Shown here in pieces: positions 24,303-34,097 of a stretch of 64,000 bases of DNA. The notes beneath the pieces are model-generated. The model saw only the letters and a list, made by a program, of their open reading frames with translations. It searched no databases and was not told the DNA's origin. The DNA is from Sphingomonas yunnanensis. GTDB taxonomy: Bacteria > Pseudomonadota > Alphaproteobacteria > Sphingomonadales > Sphingomonadaceae. How positions within the stretch are numbered: position 1 is the stretch's first letter; each line of letters opens with the position of its first letter. Position numbers and translations under genes: made by a program. The stretch is from contig NZ_JAIOKB010000005.1 of NCBI RefSeq assembly GCF_019898765.1, forward strand, positions 62,001 through 126,000, in the 5' to 3' direction.

Positions 24303-26360
24303 ATGACGCTCACTCCCCCGGTCGCCGCGACGCGCGCGCATACCTTCACGCGCCACGGCGTCACCGTCGAGGACCCCTATGCCTGGCTCAAGGATCCCAA
24401 CTACCCGGAGGTGACGGACGCCGAGGTCCTCGCCTATCTCGAGGCCGAGAACGCCTATTTCGAGGCGCAGATGGCGCCGCATCAGGGGCTGGTCGACCGG
24501 CTCTACGAGGAGATGAAGGCGCGCATCAAGGAGGATGAGTCGAGCGTTCCCCAGAAGGACGGCGACTATGTCTATTGGACCGCGTTCGAGACCGGCGGCC
24601 AGTATCGCAAATGGTGGCGCAGGCCGGTCGCCGGCGGTGCCGACGAGCTGCTGCTCGACGAGCCCGCGCTGGCCGAGGGCAAGGAATATTTCCGCCTCGG
24701 CGCCTTCGCCGTCTCGAACGACGCGCGCCTGCTCGCCTATGCGATCGACGACAATGGCTCGGAGCGGTTCACGATCCACGTCAAGGACCTGGCCAGCGGC
24801 GCGCTGCTGCCCGACACGATCCCCGGCATGCTCTCCGACATCGTGTGGAGCGCCGACGACAGCGGCTTCCTCTACGGGCTCGCCAACAAGGAGTGGCGTA
24901 CGGACAACGCGCGCTTTCACCGGCTCGGCACCGACCCGAAGGAGGACGTCGAGCTCTACCACGAGGACGACGAGGGCTATCGCGTCGCGGTGGGCGAGAC
25001 GAGCGACCGCCGCTGGATCGTGATCTCGACCGGCGACCATGTCACCAGCGAGGCGCGGCTGCTCCCCGCGACCGATCCCTTCGCCGCGCCGATCCTGGTC
25101 GCGCCGCGGCAGGAAGGGCGCGAATATGACGTCGACTCGCACGGCGACACGTTGTTCATCCACACCAACGACACCGACCCGATGTGGCGGCTCGTCACCG
25201 CGCCGATCGCCGCGCCGGGCGAGTGGACCGAGCGGATCGCGCCGAGCCCGCACTTCTACATGACCGGGGTGGATTGCTTCCGCGACTATCTCGTCGTCGA
25301 GGGGCGCGAGGACGGGCTCGACCAGATCGAGATCCATTCCTATGACCCCGCCGCCGCACCGCGCCGCATCTCCTTCCCCGAGGCGAGCTACACCGCCGGC
25401 ATCGGCGACAATCCCGAACATGACACGCAGGTGCTGCGGCTCGGCTATGAGTCGATGGTCACGCCCGGCACGGTCTACGACTATGACGTCGCGAGCGGCG
25501 GGCTGACCGTGCTCAAGGTGCAGGAGATCCCCTCGGGCTATGACGGTGAGCGTTACGCCACCGAGCGGCTCAAGATCGTCGCGCGCGACGGCACCGAGGT
25601 GCCGGTCTCGATCGTCTACCCGCGCGACTTCCCCCGCGACGGCTCGCGGCCGCTGTTCCTCTACGCCTATGGCGCCTACGGCCACGCCATCCCGCCGGGC
25701 TTCTCGACCGGGCGGCTGTCGCTGCTCGACCGCGGCTTCGCCTACGCCATCGCGCATATCCGCGGCGGCGACGATCTCGGCCAGCAATGGTATCACGACG
25801 GCAAGCTCGAGAAGCGCGCCAACACGTTCACCGACTTCGTCGATGTCGCGCGCGGGCTGGTCGCGGGCGGGTGGACCAGCGAGGGCCGGATCGCGATCGC
25901 CGGGCGCTCGGCGGGCGGCGAGCTGATGGGCGCGGTGGTCAATTCCGACCCGGGGCTGTGGGGCGCGGTGATCGCGGATGTCCCGTTCGTCGACGTGCTC
26001 AACACGATGCTCGACGAGACGCTGCCGCTCACCCCGGGGGAATGGCCCGAGTGGGGCAATCCGATCGAGGACGCGGACGCCTTCCACCTGATCCGCGGCT
26101 ACAGCCCCTACGACAACGTCCGCGCCCAGGCCTATCCGCCGCTGTTCATCTCGGGCGGGCTCAACGACCCGCGCGTGACCTACTGGGAGCCCGCCAAATG
26201 GGCGGCGAGGCTGCGCGCCACCAAGACCGACGACAACCTGCTGCTGCTCAAGACCAACATGGGCGCTGGTCACGGCGGCAAGTCGGGCCGGTTCGAGAGC
26301 CTGCGCGAGGCCGCCGAGGAGCATGCCTTCGTGCTGTGGCAGCTCGGGGTCGAGTCATGA
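24303..26360 (+). CDS. ptrB: Oligopeptidase B (S9A prolyl oligopeptidase family)
   Basis: A 685-residue serine peptidase that cleaves short peptides after Arg or Lys. The beta-propeller occupies about residues 80-410 and the alpha/beta hydrolase domain the rest. The nucleophile motif GRSAGGELMGAV (Ser about 539), the YGAYG oxyanion region (about 455), the acid region ISGGLNDPRV and catalytic His in GAGHGGKSGR are all present. The GRSAGG..MGA signature and length favour oligopeptidase B over prolyl oligopeptidase. No signal peptide, so cytoplasmic. Confidence 0.92.
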   Translation: MTLTPPVAATRAHTFTRHGVTVEDPYAWLKDPNYPEVTDAEVLAYLEAENAYFEAQMAPHQGLVDRLYEEMKARIKEDESSVPQKDGDYVYWTAFETGGQYRKWWRRPVAGGADELLLDEPALAEGKEYFRLGAFAVSNDARLLAYAIDDNGSERFTIHVKDLASGALLPDTIPGMLSDIVWSADDSGFLYGLANKEWRTDNARFHRLGTDPKEDVELYHEDDEGYRVAVGETSDRRWIVISTGDHVTSEARLLPATDPFAAPILVAPRQEGREYDVDSHGDTLFIHTNDTDPMWRLVTAPIAAPGEWTERIAPSPHFYMTGVDCFRDYLVVEGREDGLDQIEIHSYDPAAAPRRISFPEASYTAGIGDNPEHDTQVLRLGYESMVTPGTVYDYDVASGGLTVLKVQEIPSGYDGERYATERLKIVARDGTEVPVSIVYPRDFPRDGSRPLFLYAYGAYGHAIPPGFSTGRLSLLDRGFAYAIAHIRGGDDLGQQWYHDGKLEKRANTFTDFVDVARGLVAGGWTSEGRIAIAGRSAGGELMGAVVNSDPGLWGAVIADVPFVDVLNTMLDETLPLTPGEWPEWGNPIEDADAFHLIRGYSPYDNVRAQAYPPLFISGGLNDPRVTYWEPAKWAARLRATKTDDNLLLLKTNMGAGHGGKSGRFESLREAAEEHAFVLWQLGVES

Positions 26361-26382
26361 GGCGCGACCGGCACCACGTCTC

Positions 26383-26946
26383 GTGACGATCGAGGCGATC
26401 GTCGAGCAATATGGGCTGGCGGCAGTGTTCGCCGGCGCCGCGTTGGAGGGCGAGGCCGCGGTGATCGCGGGCGGGCTGCTGGCGCACCAGGACATGTTCC
26501 CGCTCGCCGGCGCGATGGCGGCGGCGGCGGCGGGCTCCTTCACCGCCGACCAGGCCTATTTCTACGCCGGCCGGCGCTTCCGCGACCACCGCTGGGTCGC
26601 CGCCGCGCGCGCGCGCCCCGCCTTCGCCAGGGCAATGGCCGCGCTGGAGCGGCACCCGATCGGCTTCATCTTCGTGTTCCGCTTCCTCTATGGGCTGCGC
26701 ACGATCAGCCCGATCGCGATCGGCACCGCCGGGATCAGCCCGCGGCTGTACGCCGCGGTCAACGCGGTGTCGGCGATGCTGTGGGCGATCACCTTCACCG
26801 CGATCGGCTTCGTCTTCGGCGATACGTTCGAGGCGGCAGTCGGGCGGCTGCGGCATGACTCGCGTCTGTGGTGGCTGGCGGGCAGCGTGGTCGCTGCGGG
26901 AGTGGCGGTCGCGCTGATCCACCGCATCAGGAGCCGTCGGGCATGA
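26383..26946 (+). CDS. DedA-family membrane protein
   Basis: A 187-residue integral membrane protein of the DedA/SNARE-associated family. Seen are EQYGLAAVFAGAALEGEAAV with the conserved acidic E-G-E, GSFTADQAYFYAGRRF, and FIFVFRFLYGLRTISPIAIG with the family F/GxxRxxxP motif. A final helix is followed by RIRSRRA. DedA proteins flip polyprenyl phosphate or phospholipid, or act in proton-dependent transport. The start is GTG 26,383; the earlier ATG overlaps oligopeptidase B. Its stop overlaps the next ATG. Confidence 0.88.
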   Translation: MTIEAIVEQYGLAAVFAGAALEGEAAVIAGGLLAHQDMFPLAGAMAAAAAGSFTADQAYFYAGRRFRDHRWVAAARARPAFARAMAALERHPIGFIFVFRFLYGLRTISPIAIGTAGISPRLYAAVNAVSAMLWAITFTAIGFVFGDTFEAAVGRLRHDSRLWWLAGSVVAAGVAVALIHRIRSRRA

Positions 26947-27335
26947 CGCCGTTCCGCCGCGAGGTCACCGCCCGGCCCGAGGACATCGACGAGCTCGGCC
27001 ACGTCAACAATGCGGTGTGGGTACGCTGGATCCAGGACCTGGCGGTGGCGCACTGGGCCGCGGTGGCGCCGGCGGAGCAGCAGGCCGCCCATGTCTGGGT
27101 CGTGACCCGCCACGAGATCGACTATCGCGGCAACGTCGTCGCGGGCGAGACGGTGACGGGCGAGACCTGGGTGCCGGGTGCGCCGCGGGGGGCGCGCTTC
27201 GACCGTCACTTCCGCTTCCTCGGCAGCGACGGTCGCGTGCGCGTCGAGGGCGTGACGACCTGGGCGCTGCTTGACCGCGCGACCGGGCGGCTGCTCCGTA
27301 TCCGACCGGAGATCGCCGCGCCGTTCGTGAACTAG
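26943..27335 (+). CDS. Acyl-CoA thioesterase (4HBT hot-dog fold)
   Basis: A 130-residue single hot-dog domain. It has the 4-hydroxybenzoyl-CoA thioesterase-type start: VTARPEDIDELGHVNNAVWV, with the catalytic Asp and the GHVNN turn, then RHEIDYRGNVVAGETVTGET. It overlaps the DedA stop (ATGA), so it is co-translated. It probably hydrolyses an acyl-CoA; the chain specificity is not visible. Confidence 0.9.
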   Translation: MTPFRREVTARPEDIDELGHVNNAVWVRWIQDLAVAHWAAVAPAEQQAAHVWVVTRHEIDYRGNVVAGETVTGETWVPGAPRGARFDRHFRFLGSDGRVRVEGVTTWALLDRATGRLLRIRPEIAAPFVN

Positions 27336-27343
27336 CACCTCAG

Positions 27344-27483
27344 ATCCTCCCCGCATGGCGGGGAGGGGGACCATGCACAGCATGGTGGAGGGGGCTTCCG
27401 CGGATGACACGATGCGTGTGCGGATAGCCCCCCTTCCACCCCGCCCGGCGGGCGCGGCCCCCCTCCCCGTGCCGGGGAGGATC
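27344..27483. repeat. Imperfect palindrome (repeat family A, copy 3)
   Basis: The left end is ATCCTCCCCGCATGGCGGGG, with AGGGGGACCATGCACAGCAT following. The right end holds the complement: CCCCCTTCCACC and CCCTCCCCGTGCCGGGGAGG closing with AT. Terminal ATCCTCCCC and GGGGAGGAT are perfect inverted ends. The element fills the gap between the thioesterase and the HD-GYP gene. Confidence 0.85.
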
Positions 27484-27568
27484 TTCTGCTACCGCTAAAC
27501 CCAAATTAACGTCGCTCAAGCATACCGCCAGACAATGGATTCGCCGGGGACAGGGGGCTGGTCGGGCG

Positions 27569-28822
27569 GTGCTGGTGACGATCAAGACGAGCGCGGCGCG
27601 ACCCGGGATGTACGTCCACGCGGTCGAGGGCGGCTGGATGGCGAGCCCGTTCTGGCGCAAGCACCTCGTGCTCGCCAGCGCGCGCGACGTCGCCAAGCTG
27701 GTCGAGGCCGGCATCGGCGAGATCGTGATCGACACCGGCAAGGGGGTCGGCCCGCTCGCGCCCGCGTCGCCGCCGCTCTCCGTCGCAGCAGCGGTCGAGA
27801 TCGCCGCTCCGATCTCTGCCACGCCGCCGTCGCGCACCCGCCGACGCGCCGCCAACGAGCTCGATCGCGCCCGCGCGGTGGTGGAGCAGTCGCGCGCGGC
27901 GATGCTGCGCATGTTCGCCGACGCGCGCATGGGTCACGCGATCGATCACGGCGCGCTCGCCCCGCTGGTCGATTCGATCACCGAGTCGGTCGCGCGCGAC
28001 CAGCGCGCGCTGCTCACCGTCACGCGGCTGCGCAGCAAGGACGAATATACCTGGCTCCACTCGGTCGCGGTCGGCGCGCTGCTGATCGGCTTCGCGCGCC
28101 ACCTCGGCCTCCCGGAGGCGGACGTGAGCGACCTCGGCCTCGCCGGCCTGCTCCACGACATCGGCAAGATGGCGGTGCCGAGCGCGGTGCTCGAGAAGGC
28201 CGGCAGCCTCGACCCCGCCGAGCTGGCGCTGGTGCGGCACCATCCCGAGAAGGGCCACGCGCTGCTGCTGGGCGGCGACGTGCCCGAGGTGGTGCGCGAC
28301 GTCTGCCTGCATCACCACGAGCGAGTCGATGGCCGCGGTTATCCCTTCGGCCTGGCCGGCGAGCGGCTCAGCCTCGCGGCGCGGATGAGCGCGGTGTGCG
28401 ACGTCTATGACGCGGTCACCTCGCAGCGCCCGTACAAGCGCCCCTGGGCGCCGGGCGAGGCGCTCGCCCGGATGCAGTCGTGGCACGGCCATTTCGACCC
28501 GGAGCTGCTCGCCGCCTTCATCGACCATATCGGCATCCATCCCCCCGGCGCGCTGGTGCGGCTGCGGTCGAACCGGCTCGCGCTGGTGCTCGGCACCGGC
28601 GCCGACGACCCGACCGCGCCGCCGGTGCGGGCCTTCTTCGACATCCCGAGCCAGGCGCGCCTGCCGCTGACCGACGTCGCCACCGACGCCGCGGGCGACC
28701 CGATCCTGGGCGGCGAGCGCGGCGCCTATTGGTTCGGCATGTCGTGGGACGGGATGCGCGCCGCGCTGCTGGCGGTCGACCGCGACGATGCGGCGCCGAT
28801 CGCTCGTGCGGCAGGGGCCTGA
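27569..28822 (+). CDS. HD-GYP cyclic-di-GMP phosphodiesterase (DUF3391 N-terminus)
   Basis: A 417-residue protein. Residues 1-60 are DUF3391-like (RPGMYVHAVEGGW...IGEIVIDTGKG). The HD-GYP domain spans about 150-310 with catalytic residues in LHSVAVGALLIGF, LLHDIGKMAVP, HHPEKGHALLLGG and HHHERVDGRGYPFGLAGE. The GYP is intact, so it should degrade c-di-GMP. The C-terminal 90 residues form an extra beta domain. The start is GTG. It is followed 4 bases later by a GGDEF gene, so synthesis and breakdown of c-di-GMP are encoded together. Confidence 0.92.
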   Translation: MLVTIKTSAARPGMYVHAVEGGWMASPFWRKHLVLASARDVAKLVEAGIGEIVIDTGKGVGPLAPASPPLSVAAAVEIAAPISATPPSRTRRRAANELDRARAVVEQSRAAMLRMFADARMGHAIDHGALAPLVDSITESVARDQRALLTVTRLRSKDEYTWLHSVAVGALLIGFARHLGLPEADVSDLGLAGLLHDIGKMAVPSAVLEKAGSLDPAELALVRHHPEKGHALLLGGDVPEVVRDVCLHHHERVDGRGYPFGLAGERLSLAARMSAVCDVYDAVTSQRPYKRPWAPGEALARMQSWHGHFDPELLAAFIDHIGIHPPGALVRLRSNRLALVLGTGADDPTAPPVRAFFDIPSQARLPLTDVATDAAGDPILGGERGAYWFGMSWDGMRAALLAVDRDDAAPIARAAGA

Positions 28823-28826
28823 GGCG

Positions 28827-29900
28827 ATGCCGACCCGCCCCGAAGCCGCCGCGGCGCCCGCACAGTTGCGGCGCATGCTCGACTGGCTCTCGCCCGCGCG
28901 CCGCGCCCAGCGGCTCGACGAGCGGCTCGCCGCGCGACGCCGGCTGTTCGACTCGATCGGCGAGCTGCTGTTCGCCAGCCGGCTCGCGCCCTCGCCGCGC
29001 AACTACGGGCTGGTCCACTCCTATCTGTCGGGCGAGGACGTCGCCACCAGCGTCGCGGTGGCGGAGGCGCTGCGTGCCACGGGGACGCTGAGCGAGGCCG
29101 TCGCCGCCCGCATCGCCGTCGGGCAGGAGACTACCGAGCTCGGCCCCGACACGCTCGCTCGCATCGCCGAGACGCTGGAGGCGCGCATCACCGAACTGCT
29201 CGGCGCCGCGGGCCAGTCGCGCCGCACCGCCGAGCAGTTCGGCAGCGCGCTCGAGGGCGAGGCGGCGCGGCTCGACGAGGATCCCGCCGCGACGATCGCG
29301 CGGATCGCCGCGCTCACCCAGGACGCCGTCACCGCGACGCGGCTGGCCGAGGCACAGCTCGAGCGCACGCGGCGCGAGGCCGACGCGCTGCGCCGCGACC
29401 TGCGCCAGGCGCGCCGCGTCGCCGAGCGCGACCATCTGACGGGCCTGCCGAACCGACGCGCGCTGGAGGCGGCGCTTCGCGCGCTCGACGCCAACGACGC
29501 GCCCGCGGCCGTGGCGCTGTGCGATATCGACGACTTCAAGCAGGTCAACGACCGCTTCGGTCATGCCGCCGGCGACCGCGTGCTACGCTTCGTCGCCGGC
29601 TTCCTCGAGCGCGAGCTCGGCGGCGACGTGCTGGTGGCGCGTCACGGCGGCGAGGAGTTCGCCTGCCTGTTCCGCCGCGCCGACACGCGCGCCGCGACCG
29701 CGCGGCTCGATGCCGCGCGCGAGCGGCTGTCGGCGCGCTCGCTGGTCAACCAGGAGACCGGGCTGGCGTTCGACCGCGTCACCTTCTCGGCGGGGGTCGC
29801 GCCGATGGGCGATGAGGGCGGGGCGGCGGCGCTGGCCGAGGCCGATCTCGCGCTCTACGCGGCGAAGCACGCGGGGAAGAACAGGGTCTGTGCGGGCTAG
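28827..29900 (+). CDS. GGDEF diguanylate cyclase with helical N-terminus
   Basis: A 357-residue protein without membrane segments. The first 190 residues are helical, ending in a coiled coil (about 165-200, TRREADALRRDLRQARRVAE). The GGDEF domain begins DHLTGLPNRRALE, has LCDIDDFKQVNDRFGHAAGD, and the active-site loop RHGGEEF; the metal and GTP residues are intact. The product-inhibition RxxD site that usually lies upstream of the loop is not conserved (ELGGD), so feedback may be weak. It makes c-di-GMP and is coupled to the HD-GYP gene. Confidence 0.9.
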   Translation: MPTRPEAAAAPAQLRRMLDWLSPARRAQRLDERLAARRRLFDSIGELLFASRLAPSPRNYGLVHSYLSGEDVATSVAVAEALRATGTLSEAVAARIAVGQETTELGPDTLARIAETLEARITELLGAAGQSRRTAEQFGSALEGEAARLDEDPAATIARIAALTQDAVTATRLAEAQLERTRREADALRRDLRQARRVAERDHLTGLPNRRALEAALRALDANDAPAAVALCDIDDFKQVNDRFGHAAGDRVLRFVAGFLERELGGDVLVARHGGEEFACLFRRADTRAATARLDAARERLSARSLVNQETGLAFDRVTFSAGVAPMGDEGGAAALAEADLALYAAKHAGKNRVCAG

Positions 29901-29982
29901 GGGCAGCACGCTGCGTCACGTTCGCCCCTCCTACCCGACTGGGTCAGAAGGGTAGGATGACCGCCCTTTCTATCTCACCTCA

Positions 29983-31365
29983 TCACCCCTGATTCTCATA
30001 CGCCAGCTGGAGCACGCCCCAGTGTACGCCGTCGACGCTGATCGAGGCGATCACCTGCTTGAGCAGCATCACCCCGCCGCTGGCGAGCGGGCGGCGGTAG
30101 GCCTTGAGGCAGAAGGGCTGCGTGATCTTCACCTGCACCGCGGTGTCGGGGAAGTGGAAGAACACTCCCGCGCGCGAGTGCTCGCTGTTCCACTGGCGAT
30201 CGCCCGGGCGCTGCGGCAGCGAGCGCTCGGGCATCGCCACCGCGCCGAAGCAGTTGCGATCGGTGAAGCTCATCCCGAAGAAGCCCGGCAGCGCGCGCGC
30301 CGATTCCTGGTGCGGGCGCGCCAGCGCGGTGATCAGCGCCATCGCCGGGTGGGTGAACAGCGCGGGATCGGTGTCGGGCACGGGGGCGTAGCGCTCACTG
30401 AGGATCGCCTCCCGGCTGATCTCGCCCGTGCTCGCCGCGCGCGCGAGCCCGGCCGAGACCTGGCGCGCCGCCTCCAGCGCGAAGCGGATGTACGGGCGGT
30501 CGGGCATGTCGGCGTCACTCTCGGCGAGCCGCTGGAGCAGGTCGTTGGTGTCGTCGCTCACGCTGGTGACGCGCCGGGAGAGGCGCTGGAGCCCCTGCGC
30601 ATTGTCCGCTGAGGTGCGCGTCAGCTCGCCTAGCCCGCCCTCGACCTCGCCGACGGCGTGGACCATCGAGCCGATCCGGTCGGCGACCCCCTCGCTCGAC
30701 CGCGTCAGCCCGTCCATCAGCCCGCGCAGCCGCGCCACCAGCGCCTCGATGTCGCGGGTGCCGCGGTGCGCCGAGCGCGCGGTGGCGACGCCGGCGTCGA
30801 CCTTGCCGAGCATCGAATCGGCCTGGGTGGTGAGCGTGTCGATCGAGCCGGTGATCCGCGCCGTGGCGACCGCGGTCTCGGAGGCGAGCTTCTTGACCTC
30901 GCCGGCCACTACCGCGAAGCCGCGTCCCGCCTCGCCGGCGCGCGCCGCCTCGATCGTGGCGTTGAGCGCGAGCAGGTTGGTCTGCTTGGCGATGGCGTCG
31001 ATCGTCGCGGTGACCCGCGCGACCTCCTCCAGCGCCGCGGTGAAGCCGCCGATGCTCTCGTGGATGCGGCTGACCTGGGTGATCAGCTCGACCACGTCGC
31101 TGGTCGCCGCCTCGACCTGGACGTGCGAGTCGGCCAGCACCGCGTGCGCGCCCGCGGTATGCTCGCGCGCGCTACGCGCCGCGGCGGCGACCTCGTCGAT
31201 GTCGTCGGCGAGTTGCCCGGTCTGCCGCCCGATCTGCTCGATCGTGCCGGCCTGGGCGGTGACCCGGGTAGAGAGCTCGGCGATGTCGGCCTGTAGGTCG
31301 AGCGTGCGCAGTCCCAGCTCACCCGACCGGCGGGCCGCCTCGGCAATCGTCTGATCCAGCGTCAA
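29983..31365 (-). CDS. Soluble methyl-accepting chemotaxis-like receptor
   Basis: A 460-residue protein with no membrane helix. The central signalling hairpin of chemoreceptors is clear ([39 protein letters not shown]) at about residues 120-165, flanked by long heptad helices. The C-terminal 150 residues are a sensory-like domain with [48 protein letters not shown]. This resembles the C-terminal domain of other cytoplasmic receptors (DRNGYxPTHN type). It is convergent with the GGDEF gene 82 bases away, suggesting a shared signalling neighbourhood. Confidence 0.88.
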   Translation of the reverse strand: MTLDQTIAEAARRSGELGLRTLDLQADIAELSTRVTAQAGTIEQIGRQTGQLADDIDEVAAAARSAREHTAGAHAVLADSHVQVEAATSDVVELITQVSRIHESIGGFTAALEEVARVTATIDAIAKQTNLLALNATIEAARAGEAGRGFAVVAGEVKKLASETAVATARITGSIDTLTTQADSMLGKVDAGVATARSAHRGTRDIEALVARLRGLMDGLTRSSEGVADRIGSMVHAVGEVEGGLGELTRTSADNAQGLQRLSRRVTSVSDDTNDLLQRLAESDADMPDRPYIRFALEAARQVSAGLARAASTGEISREAILSERYAPVPDTDPALFTHPAMALITALARPHQESARALPGFFGMSFTDRNCFGAVAMPERSLPQRPGDRQWNSEHSRAGVFFHFPDTAVQVKITQPFCLKAYRRPLASGGVMLLKQVIASISVDGVHWGVLQLAYENQG

Positions 31366-31493
31366 CGCGATAGTCCCCCACTCTCCGTGCTGGCTAACAG
31401 CCTGAAGTTAAAAGCGTATTATCTAGGTCCGACGGCGAGATCGAGGCGCCTCCGCGACGAAGCTCAGGCCGCTCCAGCGCGGGCATGGCGAGG

Positions 31494-32633
31494 TCAGGTG
31501 GACAAGCGTCGACGCCACGTGAAGACCGAGGACATACCGTAGTTCCAGACCACGCTGACCAGCGCTCCAGCGACAGCCGACCAGAGCCAGTAGCTGTTAT
31601 GAACGATGAGCCACTGCGAGATGTTGATATTCGCCACCGCGCCGGTCACGCACACAAGATTGAACGTCAGCCACCCGCGCAGCAAGGCGCGCCCGCGAAG
31701 TCGTTGATCACGATAGGTCAGTTTATTGTTCAAGGCGAAATTATTGGTGATGGCGACCGCGGTCGCCACGATCTGAGCCGTCGAAAAGCTCGCCGTACCG
31801 GTCACATATACAAGCACGAACGTGAGTATGTGGACGAACAGTCCGACCAAGCCCACCAACGCGAAGCTGAAGAATCGTAACGGTACCCTTCCCCCGGTGA
31901 GCTTCTCCAGCAAGAGCTGCCCAAACTCCCATAGAACAAGCGAGTCCATCTTGCTGTCGCCATGGCGACGGGCTCGAAAGGTGTATGGTAGCTCGGCTAG
32001 ACGGAGTGGGCTGGGCGCGCTGAGGATGAGATCCATCAGGATCTTGAAGCCGACGGACGAGAGGTGCGGCAGCGAGCGCTCGAACGACGCACGGGTGAGC
32101 ATGAAGAATCCGCTCATGGGATCGCTCATCGGGATCTTCGTCAACCGTACCGCGAGTCGAGTCGCCAGCCGGCTCGCCGCGGCGCGGTTGCGCGCCCAGT
32201 CGGCGACGCCGCCCCCGGTCGAGTAGCGGGTGCCCACGACGAGATCGGTATCACCCGACCTCAACAGGTCGAGCATCGCCGGCAGCAGCGTCTCGTCATG
32301 CTGAAGGTCGCAGTCTATTACCGCGATAAAGGGCGACGCCGTAGCGAGCATCCCTTCGATGCAGGCGGAGGCGAGACCGCGACGGCCAACACGTTGCAAG
32401 ATGCGCACGCGCGCGTCTCGCTGGGCCAACACTCGGACGCGCGTGGCGGTGCCGTCGGGTGAATCGTCGTCGACGAAGATGACCTCCCACGAGAGGCCGG
32501 AAAGCGCTCGGTCGAGAGCGTCAACCAGCGAGGCGACGTTCTCTCGTTCGTTGAAGGCGGGAACCACGATCGCCAACTGCGCCGGCGGAGCGCGCCGATC
32601 CGACGTTGCCTCCTGCTCGCACATCACCTCCAT
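31494..32633 (-). CDS. GT2 glycosyltransferase fused to a GtrA domain
   Basis: A 379-residue protein. Residues 15-240 are a dolichyl-phosphate-mannose-synthase-like GT2 domain (AIVVPAFNERENVASLVDAL, IFVDDDSPDGTA, IAVIDCDLQHDETLLPAMLD, GVADWARNRAAASR). From about 250 it is a GtrA domain with four helices (LVGLVGLFVHILTFVLVY, AITNNFALNNKLTYRD). It should charge undecaprenyl phosphate with a sugar and flip it. ATG 32,633 is chosen because GAGGTCACGGCG precedes it; the frame continues 267 bases upstream without protein character. It is the left end of the polysaccharide locus. Confidence 0.88.
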   Translation of the reverse strand: MEVMCEQEATSDRRAPPAQLAIVVPAFNERENVASLVDALDRALSGLSWEVIFVDDDSPDGTATRVRVLAQRDARVRILQRVGRRGLASACIEGMLATASPFIAVIDCDLQHDETLLPAMLDLLRSGDTDLVVGTRYSTGGGVADWARNRAAASRLATRLAVRLTKIPMSDPMSGFFMLTRASFERSLPHLSSVGFKILMDLILSAPSPLRLAELPYTFRARRHGDSKMDSLVLWEFGQLLLEKLTGGRVPLRFFSFALVGLVGLFVHILTFVLVYVTGTASFSTAQIVATAVAITNNFALNNKLTYRDQRLRGRALLRGWLTFNLVCVTGAVANINISQWLIVHNSYWLWSAVAGALVSVVWNYGMSSVFTWRRRLST

Positions 32634-32942
32634 CGCCGTGACCTCCCACACGAACCAGCCTGCTGCAAGGTCGTTGTGATGATGGCGACGAGCGCGGCTC
32701 AGTGCGCCATGTCCCGGCGGCGGAGCGGAACCCAAGGCATTGTCGCTGCGGTACGGAACCGCGTCCGTGGCGACAGATCCGTACCGTCGATGCTGCCCCT
32801 CTCCGTACGTCATCGCGGACGGATTGACCGACCGCCACCCACCGATCCGACCAGCTCGCTCTTCGCCCGCGTCGAAGCCGCGCTTCCTCGACATCGACAA
32901 GGGGGCGGCTGTTATGCCCCGGGCAGTCCGCGCACGAGGATC
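32634..32942. other. Intergenic region with an 8-bp inverted repeat
   Basis: A 309-base gap between two leftward genes. No convincing gene; open frames here are Arg-rich shadows. GGTACGGA (32,750-32,757) is repeated inverted as TCCGTACC (32,778-32,785), a possible operator for the GT2-GtrA gene. No clear promoter boxes were recognised. Confidence 0.4.
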
Positions 32943-33950
32943 TCAGCTCCGGCGCGCGCGATAGCCCTTGTACCACTCGACCCACAGCGGGATGCCGACC
33001 GCGATCGGCGTGGTCGGGCGAAAGCCGAGGTCGTCGCGGATCGCGGTGAGGTCGGCGTAGGTCGCGGGCACGTCGCCGGGCTGCATGCCCTTGTCGACGC
33101 GGATCGCCTTCTGCCCGCACGCTTCCTCGATCAGCGTGATCAGCGTCTCCAGCTCCTCGGCCTTGTTGTTGCCGATATTGTAGAGGCGATGCGGCGAGAC
33201 GCTGCCGCCCGCCTTGACCAGGCCGTCGTCCGCGGGCGGGTGGTCCAGCGCGGCGACGATGCCGGTGACGATATCGTCGATATAGGTGAAGTCGCGCCGC
33301 ATGTTGCCGCCGTTGTAGACCTCGATCGGTACCCCTGAGAGGATCTTGTCGGTGAAGCCCCATACCGCCATGTCGGGCCGTCCCCACGGCCCGTAGACGG
33401 TGAAGAAGCGCAGCCCGGTCTGCGGGATGCGGTAGAGGTGCGCGTAGGTCTCGCTCATCAGCTCGTCCGCCTTCTTGGTGGCGGCGTAGAGCGAGATCGG
33501 GAAATCGACGCGCTGCTCGACTCGGAACGGCAGGTCGGGGCTGGTGCCGTAGACCGAGGAGGAGGAGGCGTAGACCATCTGGTCGACGCGGCGCGCGCGC
33601 GCCAGCTCGAGCATGTTGACATGGCCCGCGAGGTTGGACGCGACATAGGCGCGCGGGTTGCTCAGCGAGTAGCGCACGCCGGCCTGCGCGCCGAGATGGA
33701 CGATCCGCTCGATGTCGGTGCCGCCGAGCGCGGCGTCGATCGCCTCATGGTCGCTGAAATCGAGCTGGTGGAAGGTGAAGCGCTCGCCGCCGCCGTCCGC
33801 GGTGATCGCCTCGAGCCGGTCGCGCTTGAGCTGCACCGGGTTGTAGTCGTTGAGATTGTCGATGCCGACCACGGTGTCGCCGCGGGCGATCAGCCGCCGC
33901 GCGACATGGCTGCCGATGAATCCGGCGACGCCGGTGACCAGAACCTGCAT
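32943..33950 (-). CDS. NAD-dependent sugar epimerase (UDP-glucuronate 4-epimerase-like)
   Basis: A 335-residue extended short-chain dehydrogenase. It has NAD-binding VTGVAGFIGSHVARRLIARG, then GIDNLNDYNPVQLKRDRL and HLGAQAGVRYSL, catalytic Ser-Ser-Ser and the YxxxK motif in SLYAATKKADELMSETY. VYGPWGRPDMAVWGFT is the pattern of UDP-glucuronate 4-epimerases, giving UDP-galacturonate. The frame upstream of ATG 33,950 lacks protein character. It lies in the polysaccharide locus and should supply an activated uronic acid or hexose. Confidence 0.88.
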   Translation of the reverse strand: MQVLVTGVAGFIGSHVARRLIARGDTVVGIDNLNDYNPVQLKRDRLEAITADGGGERFTFHQLDFSDHEAIDAALGGTDIERIVHLGAQAGVRYSLSNPRAYVASNLAGHVNMLELARARRVDQMVYASSSSVYGTSPDLPFRVEQRVDFPISLYAATKKADELMSETYAHLYRIPQTGLRFFTVYGPWGRPDMAVWGFTDKILSGVPIEVYNGGNMRRDFTYIDDIVTGIVAALDHPPADDGLVKAGGSVSPHRLYNIGNNKAEELETLITLIEEACGQKAIRVDKGMQPGDVPATYADLTAIRDDLGFRPTTPIAVGIPLWVEWYKGYRARRS

Positions 33951-34097
33951 GATCTCTCCCCGATAGGCGGTGCCGCCATCCGCCATTACGTATGATGCTG
34001 CAAGTGCTCAGTCATCTGCCTGCACCGCCGTGGAACGGCGGTGACGGACGGGGCGAAGCGGCGCCGGAAGCGCGCGACCCTCCCGCTCGCCGCGCGA

